From assembly GCA_017794925.1 (NCBI GenBank), contig CP051238.1, positions 3,871,950 to 3,935,949 of the forward strand: a stretch of DNA of 64,000 nucleotides, in the 5' to 3' direction. This DNA is from Aestuariibacter sp. GTDB taxonomy: Bacteria > Pseudomonadota > Gammaproteobacteria > Enterobacterales > Alteromonadaceae. Shown here piece by piece: positions 25,639 through 34,322 of the stretch. The notes beneath the pieces are model-generated. The model saw only the letters and a list, made by a program, of their open reading frames with translations. It was not told the origin of the DNA and did no database searches. The translations under genes were made by a program, and so were the position numbers. Numbering within the stretch: position 1 is the first letter of the stretch; each line of letters begins with the position of its first letter.

Positions 25639-27975
25639 ATGATGAGTACCGAACAAGACATCATTGAACGCTATAGCTCTGTCATTAAGGCACTGATCCC
25701 TTACCAGCAAAACGGTAAATTGTTAGAGGGATTGAACCGCTTTTCATCCAGATTAAATACTCAAGCCAGAAATGTAATTAAAGAAGAGGTTATTCGTTTA
25801 ACGTCGCAAACTGACGCGCCCGCTGATAACTCTGCCTTCGCCCAATTTCCGGTCAAAAAATTCGCGCATTTTGGCATCACAATGACCCTGGACAGAGTGG
25901 GCGCAGAAATACTCAAGCGCGAAACTGCTCGCTATTTGGATCAGTACACAGTGGGCGTGTTTGAATCCATTACGAATTCAGAATTCTATAAAAACCAGGT
26001 CACACGCAAGCTTCGCCAAAAAATTATTCAGGCATTTACCGTACAATCACAAAGTTATAAGGACATTGTGTTTGATGACGATCTATCCATAACACCTCAC
26101 TTTTCTGTGTCTACCCTTGCCTATCAAAACGGCAGGAGTCTTACCGTTATTGCACTAAGTGCCAATGAAATCACCGTTGCCTGCACCCGATCTCCCAAGT
26201 TTGCTGATGAACCAATCCCCATAACATTTCCTGACATAATGGGCCTTTGTAAGGCGAATCAGGACATCCATTATCGCTTCAAAGACGTCGAGTTCAGCAG
26301 CCGTACACAGCGACACCATGCGACATTGGTATTGGATGAAGAAGATATCGAGTGGCGCCCTAAAATCGCTAAATACCTTGCTGGCGTTTCCTTGCGTTTA
26401 CCTCTGGAGCGCGATCTGGAAATTGAGCGCACCATGCAGGCGCTGGACCGCGACCGCATTGTGGAGAACTCGCCCTGGATTCCCGTTTTTCTGCGACAAG
26501 TGCAAAAGACATTCATCCCTGCAATGGTGCTATTAACTACGACCAACACAGAGCGCAATCCAGGCTGTCGAGCCACGCGATTCCTGCCGGGTAAAGAGCG
26601 CTTTAAACGTATAATGGATGAATTACAGCGTTATCAGGAAACCTATGTATTCAGAGCCTCAGTGCAGGCTGGCTCAGATAAACCCATTGAGCTGTGCGCC
26701 ACACTAAGGGAATTAGAGCACGTCGGAATACTTGGCTTTTTTCTTAAGCTGGCAGAAGAGTCTGATTCATTATCGATTTGGCAGTATCGACTGAGTGATA
26801 TACCAGACACAGATCGCAGTAATGCCATGACAATTCAGGATATCAAAACTGAAGACTCAGACTTAATCCCACAACTCAAACACATTTTGTATGTGCGAAT
26901 GGTTAACGAAGAGTTAGGTAAGCTAAAAGCCTTCGCGCCTATAGAAAAAGCCAAACTCCCCAAACAGCTGAATGATAGTCAGGGTTGTTGGCCCCTCCAT
27001 TTCGTGATGGAGGAAGTGAATGATCGCCGTGCTGAACCCAGGTATCGAATTGAGAAAACTGCTTCGGTTAAATTTGGTTTAATGACCAGCTATAACGCTA
27101 TCGTTCGTGATTTTTCATTAAGTGGTATGCAAATAGAACTTCTTGCTCCACCGCAAGAAGCAACGCCCGAATACATAAAAGTCAGTGTGCCGGACCTAAA
27201 AATGAAAGGGTTGCGTTATCAGGTTCTGAATTACTCTCCCCGCACACTGGTGATGCGTTTAAAACTGGAAGCGAATGACGCAAACAGTAAACTGGCCTCA
27301 AAAATAAAAGGCCAAAATGCATCGTTGCTTAAGATTCGCAATATCGAGCAACAACAGAAAGTGTACTTCCGTTATTTGTGGGAACTGGCTTCTCGTAACC
27401 AGCCCCATATTGCTATACAGATCATTAATAGCAGACAAATGCATGGACGACTAAAAACCGTTTACATGCCTGAACAAAGCAATGATCTTTATCCATTTAA
27501 GCAGATCACTAATGAAGTGCCTTTGCATGGCTTTGTGGCGGATATGGATAAATCTCCTCCTGACTCCAGTGCACTGAGACGCCTGTTACAACAAGCTAAC
27601 CGTTATCACATGGCCATTCACTGTGAGCGAAAAGCCGACCAAAGACTCATCGCGTTAACCGCCCATGAATGTTTTGCCAGTAATCTCCGCAAGCAAATTG
27701 TGCAGTATCTGGAAGAAAGTAAAATTATATTATGCGCCACAACGCTGGAGTGCCATCCAAATGTGAGCCAGACTACGCCAATGACAAAGCAACGTCTGGC
27801 GTTACTGTCTAAAGTGGATATGGACGTATACGAAAAGCTATTAAACCTGCAGCACACGTATTCGCATATCATTCATTTAATTGATATTTCACCTTTAATA
27901 CAAGCGCTTACACTGGAGCAGTACGTACCTACTGAAAGCAAAGAAAGCTCGTCAGAGGTATCTGAAAGCACCTGA
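25639..27975 (+). CDS. Large PilZ-domain protein (c-di-GMP binding)
   Basis: A 778-aa cytosolic protein. A PilZ domain is clear at about residues 458-550: the RxxxR motif R464-A-E-P-R468 and the DxSxxG motif D491-F-S-L-S-G496 are both intact, so c-di-GMP binding is expected. The preceding 450 residues and the final 230 residues have no motif I recognise; segments in both parts resemble divergent PilZ-like beta-barrels. There is no signal peptide or membrane helix. Two ATGs, 25639 and 25642, are possible. The gene is divergent from the PL11 lyase (294-bp gap, AT-rich, no other feature) and convergent with the GNAT gene (8 bp apart). Confidence 0.82.
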   Translation: MMSTEQDIIERYSSVIKALIPYQQNGKLLEGLNRFSSRLNTQARNVIKEEVIRLTSQTDAPADNSAFAQFPVKKFAHFGITMTLDRVGAEILKRETARYLDQYTVGVFESITNSEFYKNQVTRKLRQKIIQAFTVQSQSYKDIVFDDDLSITPHFSVSTLAYQNGRSLTVIALSANEITVACTRSPKFADEPIPITFPDIMGLCKANQDIHYRFKDVEFSSRTQRHHATLVLDEEDIEWRPKIAKYLAGVSLRLPLERDLEIERTMQALDRDRIVENSPWIPVFLRQVQKTFIPAMVLLTTTNTERNPGCRATRFLPGKERFKRIMDELQRYQETYVFRASVQAGSDKPIELCATLRELEHVGILGFFLKLAEESDSLSIWQYRLSDIPDTDRSNAMTIQDIKTEDSDLIPQLKHILYVRMVNEELGKLKAFAPIEKAKLPKQLNDSQGCWPLHFVMEEVNDRRAEPRYRIEKTASVKFGLMTSYNAIVRDFSLSGMQIELLAPPQEATPEYIKVSVPDLKMKGLRYQVLNYSPRTLVMRLKLEANDANSKLASKIKGQNASLLKIRNIEQQQKVYFRYLWELASRNQPHIAIQIINSRQMHGRLKTVYMPEQSNDLYPFKQITNEVPLHGFVADMDKSPPDSSALRRLLQQANRYHMAIHCERKADQRLIALTAHECFASNLRKQIVQYLEESKIILCATTLECHPNVSQTTPMTKQRLALLSKVDMDVYEKLLNLQHTYSHIIHLIDISPLIQALTLEQYVPTESKESSSEVSEST

Positions 27976-27983
27976 CGATGTTT

Positions 27984-28439
27984 TCACAAAGAACACATCA
28001 TAAAACAACTGTTCGGATCGTCGGTGTAATCAGCGAAAGATCCGCAGAACACAAACCCGTGGCGAGCGTAAAGCTGCCTGGCTGGTTCAAAAAAGGCCAT
28101 AGAGCCTGTTTCTAGATACAGCGCTTCAATGCCCTTTTCACGGGCGAAATCCATTAGATGACGCAATAGGTGTGTGGCTGCACCACGCCCCCTGATGGCC
28201 TTGGGCGTGCGCATGGACTTTATCTCAGCAAGAGCCGGACTGTGCTCTTTTAAGGCAATACAGCCCAATAGCGTTTGATTTTCCCAAGCCGTAAAAAACG
28301 TGATAGAAGGATGCCTTAAGCCAGCTAAATCCAAAGCATGGACGCTTTCTGGCGGCGAGGTCGCACGCATATCATCCAAATGCTCCTCAAGCAACGCATG
28401 CACCTGAGGATGTGTGAGATCGTCTATTGTGATGAGCAC
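27984..28439 (-). CDS. GNAT family N-acetyltransferase
   Basis: A 151-aa acyl-CoA-dependent N-acetyltransferase. The acetyl-CoA-binding motif A is seen as IKSMRTPKAIRGRGAATHLLRHL (RGRGAA in place of the usual Q/RxxGxG/A), followed by EALYLETGSMAFFEPARQLYARHGF. The pattern resembles the PA4866/YafP-like phosphinothricin or small-amine acetyltransferases. The GTG at 28439 is chosen because it follows the NUDIX stop by 2 nt, implying coupling; the frame is open upstream within that gene, without conservation. The substrate is unknown. Confidence 0.8.
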   Translation of the reverse strand: MLITIDDLTHPQVHALLEEHLDDMRATSPPESVHALDLAGLRHPSITFFTAWENQTLLGCIALKEHSPALAEIKSMRTPKAIRGRGAATHLLRHLMDFAREKGIEALYLETGSMAFFEPARQLYARHGFVFCGSFADYTDDPNSCFMMCSL

Positions 28440-28441
28440 AG

Positions 28442-28996
28442 TTAAATGAGTCCCTTCAACCGAGCCAGGCCAAAGGCGTTGCATGTGGTGGCATCCATAA
28501 TCTCACCCGCTAGGATTTTTTGTTCCAGCTCAGTGATTGGCATTTTATGTACTTGCAAGCCTTGCTCAGTCTCTTCTAAATCCTGGGTAGACTGAGACAG
28601 CCCTTTAGCCACAAAAATATGGTAGCGCTGCGAGCACATGCCAAATGCAAGAAATTGCTCGGCAACCGATGACCACTCGTTTGCAAGCAGGCCGCACTCT
28701 TCCTTCAGCTCTGCTTTGGCTACGGCTAAAGGTTCATAAGATTCGTCTCCCTCTTTGGCTCCCTGAGGGAATTCAAGATGACGCCCTTTAACCGGATAGC
28801 GGAACTGCTCAACCATGTAGACATACTCGCCATCAAGCGCAATCACCACCACAAAATCCGGCTTATCCACCACACCATAAATACCGCGATAGCCATCTTC
28901 TCTTCCGATACTATCTTCGCGTACTGTCATCCAGCGATTTTGATACACCACTTTGGTGTCGAGTGTGAAGATTTCGTCTTGCTTTTGTTCGTCCAT
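28442..28996 (-). CDS. NUDIX hydrolase (ADP-sugar pyrophosphatase-like)
   Basis: A 184-aa NUDIX-fold protein, hydrolysing nucleoside diphosphates linked to another group. The core VEQFRYPVKGRHLEFPQGAKEGDE resembles ADP-ribose pyrophosphatases. The Nudix box is degenerate: it ends AELKEECGL where the consensus is REUxEExGU. The catalytic glutamates E21-E22 of the box are kept; the arginine is Ala. The ATG at 28996 is clear. It is co-transcribed with the GNAT gene. greA, upstream, ends with its own terminator before this gene. Confidence 0.85.
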   Translation of the reverse strand: MDEQKQDEIFTLDTKVVYQNRWMTVREDSIGREDGYRGIYGVVDKPDFVVVIALDGEYVYMVEQFRYPVKGRHLEFPQGAKEGDESYEPLAVAKAELKEECGLLANEWSSVAEQFLAFGMCSQRYHIFVAKGLSQSTQDLEETEQGLQVHKMPITELEQKILAGEIMDATTCNAFGLARLKGLI

Positions 28997-29021
28997 GCGT
29001 TGATTTCCTGCTGTCTGAAAA

Positions 29022-29053
29022 CAAAAAAGTGGAGCCAGAGCTCCACTTTTTCC
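29022..29053 (-). terminator. Terminator of greA (bidirectional shape)
   Basis: The hairpin GTGGAGC/GCTCCAC with a CAGA loop has an A-run on one side and a T-run on the other (AAAAA...TTTTT), so it can work on either strand. It lies between the greA stop (29066) and the NUDIX start (28996). Confidence 0.85.
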
Positions 29054-29065
29054 TATTAGATGTGA

Positions 29066-29542
29066 TTAGATATATTCTACTTCTACGATTTCGTATTCAA
29101 CCGTACCTGCCGGCGTCTGAATATTGACAACATCGTCTAATTCCTTACCAATTAATCCACGCGCGATAGGCGAATTAACAGAAATGAGGTTTTCTTTGAT
29201 GTTTGCTTCATCATCGCCCACGATGCGGTACGTGGTTTCTTTGTCCGTATCCAGGTTCATAATGGTTACCGTTACGCCGAAGATCACTTTGCCGTTATTT
29301 GGCATTTTGGTGACATCGATGATTTGTGCGTTTGACAGTTTGCCCTCGATATCCTGAATACGTCCTTCACAGAAACTTTGCTGTTCACGTGCGGCGTGGT
29401 ATTCAGCGTTTTCCTTAAGGTCTCCGTGTTCACGGGCTTCGGCAATGGCAGCAATGATTTTTGGGCGTTGAACCGATTTCAGTTCATTGAGTTCCTCACG
29501 CAAAAGTGCTGCCCCACGAGCTGTCATAGGATATTGCGTCAT
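29066..29542 (-). CDS. greA: Transcription elongation factor GreA
   Basis: It rescues backtracked RNA polymerase by stimulating transcript cleavage. The 158 aa are exactly the usual length. The N-terminal coiled coil (residues 1-75) carries the acidic tip in EHGDLKENAEYHAAREQQ, including the D41/E44 type residues. The C-terminal FKBP-like domain ends SPIARGLIGKELDDVVNIQTP. It follows carB on the same strand, a conserved neighbour, but a terminator lies between them, and its own promoter must lie in 29543-29580. Confidence 0.96.
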   Translation of the reverse strand: MTQYPMTARGAALLREELNELKSVQRPKIIAAIAEAREHGDLKENAEYHAAREQQSFCEGRIQDIEGKLSNAQIIDVTKMPNNGKVIFGVTVTIMNLDTDKETTYRIVGDDEANIKENLISVNSPIARGLIGKELDDVVNIQTPAGTVEYEIVEVEYI

Positions 29543-29579
29543 TGTGTTATTCTCACTTTAAAAGTTGTTGCTCTTGAAT

Positions 29580-29602
29580 AAAAAATGCGCCCGGCAGGCG
29601 CA
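29580..29602 (-). terminator. Terminator downstream of carB
   Basis: Read on the minus strand, TGCGCC-TGCCG-GGCGCA is followed by six T's. It would end the carAB transcript before greA. Confidence 0.8.
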
Positions 29603-29632
29603 ATTTTCAAGTTAATTTTTATCGGCATAGGT

Positions 29633-29657
29633 GAACAGGATACTAGGTATCCTGTTC
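29633..29657. repeat. 25-bp perfect palindrome after carB
   Basis: GAACAGGATAC and GTATCCTGTTC are perfect 11-bp arms around TAG, beginning 8 bp after the carB stop. There is no T-run, so it is more likely an mRNA-stabilising 3' hairpin, or a partner of the terminator 30 bp further on, than a terminator itself. Confidence 0.85.
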
Positions 29658-29664
29658 GCTGTCA

Positions 29665-32600
29665 TTAGCCGTTTATTTTGGCGTGTAATTCCTGAACTGA
29701 CGTCACTTTTCCACGGTCATCAGCTGACTTAGCCTGAACCGTAGCAAATGCCGCGTTCATGGTTGTGGTATAAGTTACCTTATTCAACAACGCTTCACGA
29801 CGAATATATACCGAATCTGTAATCGCCTGACGGCCTTCCGTGGTGTTCACGATGTACGCGTACTCACCGTTCTTGATGGCGTCCACAATATTTGGGCGAC
29901 CTTCAGACAGTTTGTTTACGATTGACGCCTCGATGCCCTGCGCACGCAGAGATTCTGCCGTACCGCGGGTACATTCGATAGTAAAACCGTTAGCAATCAG
30001 TGCTTTCGACAACTCAACCAGCTTCGGCTTGTCGGTTTGACGAACGGATAATAACGCTTTACCCGGCTTAGGCAGTGGTGCACCAGCACCCAGGTTGGCT
30101 TTGGCGTACGCTTCTTCAAACGTGTCACCCACACCCATGACTTCACCGGTAGAGCGCATTTCAGGGCCTAACAGCGGGTCAACACCCTGGAATTTAGCAA
30201 ATGGCAGAACCACTTCTTTCACTGAATAGAACGGCGGGATAACTTCTTCTGTAAAGCCCTGCTCTTTCAGCGACTTGCCTGCCATAACGCGCGCCGCGAT
30301 TTTCGCCAGCGGTACACCGGTAGCCTTAGATACAAATGGCACAGTACGCGCTGCACGCGGGTTTACTTCAATCAGGTACACTTCGCCGTCTTTGATTGCA
30401 AACTGCGTATTCATCAAACCGATAACACCCAGTTCCAGGGCCATCGCTTTAACCTGTTCACGCATCACATTCTGAATGTCCTGACCCAGTGAGTGCGGAG
30501 GCAGTGAACACGCAGAGTCACCTGAGTGAACACCCGCTTGTTCGATGTGCTCCATAATGCCGCCAATCACAACATCAGTGCCGTCACATACCGCATCCAG
30601 GTCAACCTCAATGGCGTCATCCAGGAAACGGTCCAGCAGAACTGGTGAGTCATTCGACACTTTAACCGCTTCGTTCAGGTAGCGTTTGAGGTCTTTCAGG
30701 TCGTACACGATTTCCATCGCACGGCCACCCAATACGTAAGATGGACGAACTACCAGCGGGAAGCCAATTTCTTCTGCTTTGGCCAGCGCTTGCTCCATGT
30801 TACTTACTGTCGCGTTTGCAGGCTGCTTCAGACCCAGCTTGTTAACCATTTGCTGGAATCGCTCACGGTCTTCCGCACGGTCAATCGCTTCTGGTGACGT
30901 ACCAATAATTGGCACACCGTTGGCTTCCAGTGCACGCGCCAGTTTCAGTGGTGTTTGACCACCGTACTGAACAATAACGCCTTTAGGCTGTTCTACCGCA
31001 ACGATTTCCAGTACATCTTCCAGTGTAACCGGTTCGAAGTACAGACGGTCTGACGTGTCGTAGTCTGTTGATACGGTTTCCGGGTTACAGTTAACCATAA
31101 TGGTCTCGTAACCGTCTTCGCGCATCGACAGAGCTGCGTGAACACAGCAGTAGTCAAATTCGATACCCTGGCCGATACGGTTTGGACCGCCGCCCAGCAC
31201 CATAATTTTATCGCGTTCAGAAGGTGCAGCTTCACACTCTTCGTCGTAGGTTGAGTACATGTAAGCCGTACTGGTTGAGAACTCAGCTGCACAGGTATCA
31301 ACACGCTTGTATACCGGCTTAATGCTCATGCCGCGACGCGTGTCACGTACATCGCTCTCACCTACGTTAGTCAGGGTTGCAATGCGTGAATCAGAGAAGC
31401 CTTTGCGCTTCAGTGTGCGCATTAAGGTCTCATCAATCTGGCTCAGGCCAATCTCAGCGATGTGGTTTTCCAGGTTGATGATTTCTTCAATTTGCACCAG
31501 GAACCAGCGGTCAACGTTGGTCAGATTGAAGACTTCTTCTACTGTCATGCCCAAACGGAACGCATCTGCGATGTACCAGATACGCTCTGCGCCTGGCTCG
31601 CGCAGTTCATAAATCAGCTTGTTGCGTGCTTCCGGATCATCCAGGTCTACAATCGGGTCGAAACCGTTGGCACCCACTTCCAGGCCGCGCAACGCTTTTT
31701 GTAATGATTCCTGCTGGTTACGACCAATCGCCATGACCTCGCCCACTGACTTCATCTGTGTTGTCAGTCGGTCGTTAGAACCGGCAAACTTCTCGAAGTT
31801 GAAACGTGGGATCTTAGTTACAACGTAGTCGATAGCCGGCTCAAACGACGCAGGTGTTAATCCACCGGTGATATCGTTAGCCAGTTCATCGAGGGTGTAA
31901 CCGACTGCCAGTTTGGCAGCGACTTTCGCAATAGGGAAACCTGTGGCTTTAGAAGCCAGCGCTGAAGAGCGCGATACACGCGGGTTCATTTCAATGATAA
32001 CCAGACGACCCGTTTTAGGGTCGACACCAAACTGTACGTTTGAACCGCCGGTTTCAACGCCGATTTCACGCAGTACTGCCATGGCGGCATTACGCATGAT
32101 TTGGAATTCTTTATCGGTCAAGGTTTGCGCTGGCGCAACAGTGATGGAGTCACCGGTATGTACACCCATTGGATCGAAGTTTTCAATGGTACAAACGATA
32201 ATACAGTTGTCTGCTTTATCGCGAACCACTTCCATTTCGTACTCTTTCCAACCGATCAGCGATTCATCGATCAACAGTTCGTTGGTCGGTGACAAGTCCA
32301 GACCACGGGTACAGATTTCGTTGAATTCATCGATGTTGTAAGCGATACCGCCACCGGTTCCACCCATGGTGAAAGACGGACGAATAATACAAGGGAAACC
32401 AATGCGTGTAAGCACGTCGTGAGCTTGTTCCAGCGTGTGCGCAATTTCTGCACGCGGACACTCAAGACCAATTGACTTCATGGCTTTATCGAAGCGCTCA
32501 CGGTCTTCCGCCTTGTCGATGGCATCCGCCGTGGCACCAATCAACTCAACGTTAAACTCTTCCAGTACGCCTTCGCGGTTCAGGTCAAGTGCACAGTTCA

Positions 32601-32886
32601 GTGCTGTCTGGCCACCCATGGTAGGCAGAATGGCGTCAGGACGCTCTTTCTCAATGATCTTGCGGACCACTTCCCAGTGAATTGGCTCGATGTAGGTCGC
32701 ATCCGCCATTTCCGGGTCGGTCATAATGGTAGCCGGGTTAGAGTTAACCAGAATTACCCGGTAGCCCTCTTCGCGCAGGGCTTTACAAGCCTGAGCGCCT
32801 GAGTAGTCAAACTCACATGCCTGGCCGATAACAATCGGTCCGGCGCCCAGAATCAATATACTTTTTAGGTCGGTACGTTTTGGCAT
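29665..32886 (-). CDS. carB: Carbamoyl-phosphate synthase large subunit
   Basis: It makes carbamoyl phosphate from bicarbonate, ammonia (supplied by CarA) and two ATP, for pyrimidines and arginine. At 1073 aa it equals the E. coli length. Two tandem ATP-grasp halves are visible: the first begins with PKRTDLKSILILGAGPIVIGQ and has GGTGGGIAYN, the second starts at about residue 555 with IMVLGGGPNRIGQGIEFDYCCVHAA. The C-terminal MGS-like allosteric domain spans about residues 935-1073 (LLSVRQTDKPKLVELSKAL). The start is 11 nt after the carA stop. Confidence 0.98.
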   Translation of the reverse strand: MPKRTDLKSILILGAGPIVIGQACEFDYSGAQACKALREEGYRVILVNSNPATIMTDPEMADATYIEPIHWEVVRKIIEKERPDAILPTMGGQTALNCALDLNREGVLEEFNVELIGATADAIDKAEDRERFDKAMKSIGLECPRAEIAHTLEQAHDVLTRIGFPCIIRPSFTMGGTGGGIAYNIDEFNEICTRGLDLSPTNELLIDESLIGWKEYEMEVVRDKADNCIIVCTIENFDPMGVHTGDSITVAPAQTLTDKEFQIMRNAAMAVLREIGVETGGSNVQFGVDPKTGRLVIIEMNPRVSRSSALASKATGFPIAKVAAKLAVGYTLDELANDITGGLTPASFEPAIDYVVTKIPRFNFEKFAGSNDRLTTQMKSVGEVMAIGRNQQESLQKALRGLEVGANGFDPIVDLDDPEARNKLIYELREPGAERIWYIADAFRLGMTVEEVFNLTNVDRWFLVQIEEIINLENHIAEIGLSQIDETLMRTLKRKGFSDSRIATLTNVGESDVRDTRRGMSIKPVYKRVDTCAAEFSTSTAYMYSTYDEECEAAPSERDKIMVLGGGPNRIGQGIEFDYCCVHAALSMREDGYETIMVNCNPETVSTDYDTSDRLYFEPVTLEDVLEIVAVEQPKGVIVQYGGQTPLKLARALEANGVPIIGTSPEAIDRAEDRERFQQMVNKLGLKQPANATVSNMEQALAKAEEIGFPLVVRPSYVLGGRAMEIVYDLKDLKRYLNEAVKVSNDSPVLLDRFLDDAIEVDLDAVCDGTDVVIGGIMEHIEQAGVHSGDSACSLPPHSLGQDIQNVMREQVKAMALELGVIGLMNTQFAIKDGEVYLIEVNPRAARTVPFVSKATGVPLAKIAARVMAGKSLKEQGFTEEVIPPFYSVKEVVLPFAKFQGVDPLLGPEMRSTGEVMGVGDTFEEAYAKANLGAGAPLPKPGKALLSVRQTDKPKLVELSKALIANGFTIECTRGTAESLRAQGIEASIVNKLSEGRPNIVDAIKNGEYAYIVNTTEGRQAITDSVYIRREALLNKVTYTTTMNAAFATVQAKSADDRGKVTSVQELHAKING

Positions 32887-32897
32887 TGGGCTAGTTC

Positions 32898-34028
32898 CTA
32901 CTGCTTTGACTGTTCAATAAGGTCGATAAAATGATCAAACAATGCAGCTGCATCGTGCGGGCCCGGGCTCGCTTCAGGGTGCCCCTGGAAGCTGAACGCT
33001 GGCTTGTCGGTACGATGAATGCCCTGCAGGGATTTATCAAACAATGAAATATGGGTGACTTTCAGCGTGTCAGGCAATGATGCTTCATCTACCGCAAAAC
33101 CGTGGTTCTGGCTGGTGATCATCACAACGTCACGCTCGAGGTCTTTAACCGGGTGGTTAGCACCGTGGTGTCCAAACTTCATTTTTACTGTTTTTGCGCC
33201 ACTGGCTAATGCCAGTAACTGGTGGCCTAAACAGATACCAAATACCGGTAGACCGGTATCAACGATGGTCTTAATCGCTTCGATTGCGTAATCACATGGC
33301 TCAGGGTCACCCGGGCCATTCGACAGGAATACACCGTCCGGATTCATCGCCAGTACGTCTTCAGCAGGCGTTTGTGCTGGTACCAGGGTCAATTTACAAC
33401 CGCGGTCTACCAACATACGTAGGATATTGTGCTTCGCGCCATAATCGTATGCGACGACGTGATACTTATAATCGCTGCCCGTTTTGTAGCCAGTGCCTAA
33501 TTCCCATACGCCGCCATCCCATTGCTGCGTTTCTGTGGTTGAAACCACTTTGGCTAAGTCCATGCCTTTTAAGCCAGGAAAGGCTTTGGCTTGCGATAGC
33601 GCTTCGGCTTCGTCAAGCGAGTCGACACACATAATGCAACCATTTTGCGCGCCTTTGTCACGCAAAATTCGCGTAAGGCGACGTGTATCGATGTCTGCGA
33701 TACCAACAATATTGTTAGCTTTTAAGTAGTCAGACAGGGTTTGTTCGTTACGAAAGTTACTGGCAACGAGGGGTAAATCGCGAATCACCAGGCCTTTTGA
33801 CCAGATTTTATCGGATTCAACATCTTCCGGGTTAGTACCCGTGTTACCAATGTGGGGATAAGTCAGAGTTACAATTTGTTCAGCATAAGAGGGGTCAGTC
33901 AGGATCTCCTGATAGCCGGTCATTGATGTGTTGAAAACAACCTCACCAACAGACACGCCTTGCGCACCAATCGCAGTTCCTTTAAAGACAGAACCATCCT
34001 CTAACACCAAAAGGGCGGAATTAGCCAA
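32898..34028 (-). CDS. carA: Carbamoyl-phosphate synthase small subunit
   Basis: The glutamine amidotransferase subunit feeding ammonia to CarB. Class I GATase motifs are present: the nucleophile cysteine in PVFGICLGHQLLALA and the His-Glu pair in GHPEASPGPHD. The start is TTG at 34028, with GGAGG 5 nt upstream; it gives 376 aa beginning (M)ANSALLVLEDG, which matches E. coli CarA (MIKSALLVLEDG). A GTG further upstream at 34109 keeps the frame but lies inside a terminator hairpin and is rejected. The leader carries a candidate promoter and attenuator. Confidence 0.97.
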   Translation of the reverse strand: MANSALLVLEDGSVFKGTAIGAQGVSVGEVVFNTSMTGYQEILTDPSYAEQIVTLTYPHIGNTGTNPEDVESDKIWSKGLVIRDLPLVASNFRNEQTLSDYLKANNIVGIADIDTRRLTRILRDKGAQNGCIMCVDSLDEAEALSQAKAFPGLKGMDLAKVVSTTETQQWDGGVWELGTGYKTGSDYKYHVVAYDYGAKHNILRMLVDRGCKLTLVPAQTPAEDVLAMNPDGVFLSNGPGDPEPCDYAIEAIKTIVDTGLPVFGICLGHQLLALASGAKTVKMKFGHHGANHPVKDLERDVVMITSQNHGFAVDEASLPDTLKVTHISLFDKSLQGIHRTDKPAFSFQGHPEASPGPHDAAALFDHFIDLIEQSKQ

Positions 34029-34084
34029 GTCAACCTCCAAATTAAGGATAACCGAGAGTTTAAGCCAGTTACGATAAACACTCA

Positions 34085-34121
34085 CAAAAAACGGGAGGTA
34101 AAGACACACTTACTTCCCGTT
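34085..34121 (-). terminator. Candidate transcription attenuator in the carAB leader
   Basis: On the minus strand AACGGGA-A-GTAA pairs with TTAC-C-TCCCGTT (one A/C mismatch) and is followed by six T's. It is a full intrinsic terminator placed 57 nt before the carA start and about 90 nt after a -10-like TATAAT. It could end leakage from dapB, or attenuate carAB. No leader peptide with a clear start was found. Confidence 0.7.
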
Positions 34122-34213
34122 TACAATTATTTGCAGCTAATTAAACTGCGCTACGTACCAGCCAGATTAAGGCAAAGCACTTTTCAAGCGCAAAATTTTG
34201 GCAAATTCCGCGG

Positions 34214-34242
34214 ATTATATCTGAACTATTCCAAAAGGTCTA
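34214..34242 (-). promoter_or_regulatory. Candidate carAB promoter
   Basis: On the minus strand TAGACC (34237-34242) and TATAAT (34214-34219) are separated by 17 nt. The -10 is perfect; the -35 matches TTGACA at four of six positions. Start of transcription would be near 34207. The rest of 34029-34322 is AT-rich, and I see no clear ArgR box. Confidence 0.5.
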
Positions 34243-34322
34243 ATCCAATCCACTAAATTTATAAAAATATCCCTTTTGCACTAAAAAGCCCTTAAACCCT
34301 CCAAAAGTATTAATAATAGTAT

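Noticed and set aside
31913..32341. 142-codon frame opposite carB
   Set aside because: An antisense shadow of a highly conserved gene.
32898..34109. A longer CarA reading frame starting at the GTG at 34109
   Set aside because: The extra 27 codons lie within the terminator hairpin and leader, are not conserved in CarA, and the TTG at 34028 has GGAGG at ideal spacing and the family N-terminus.
34029..34322. ArgR box upstream of carA
   Set aside because: No sequence close to the TGAAT-N4-ATTCA type palindrome could be found by eye.
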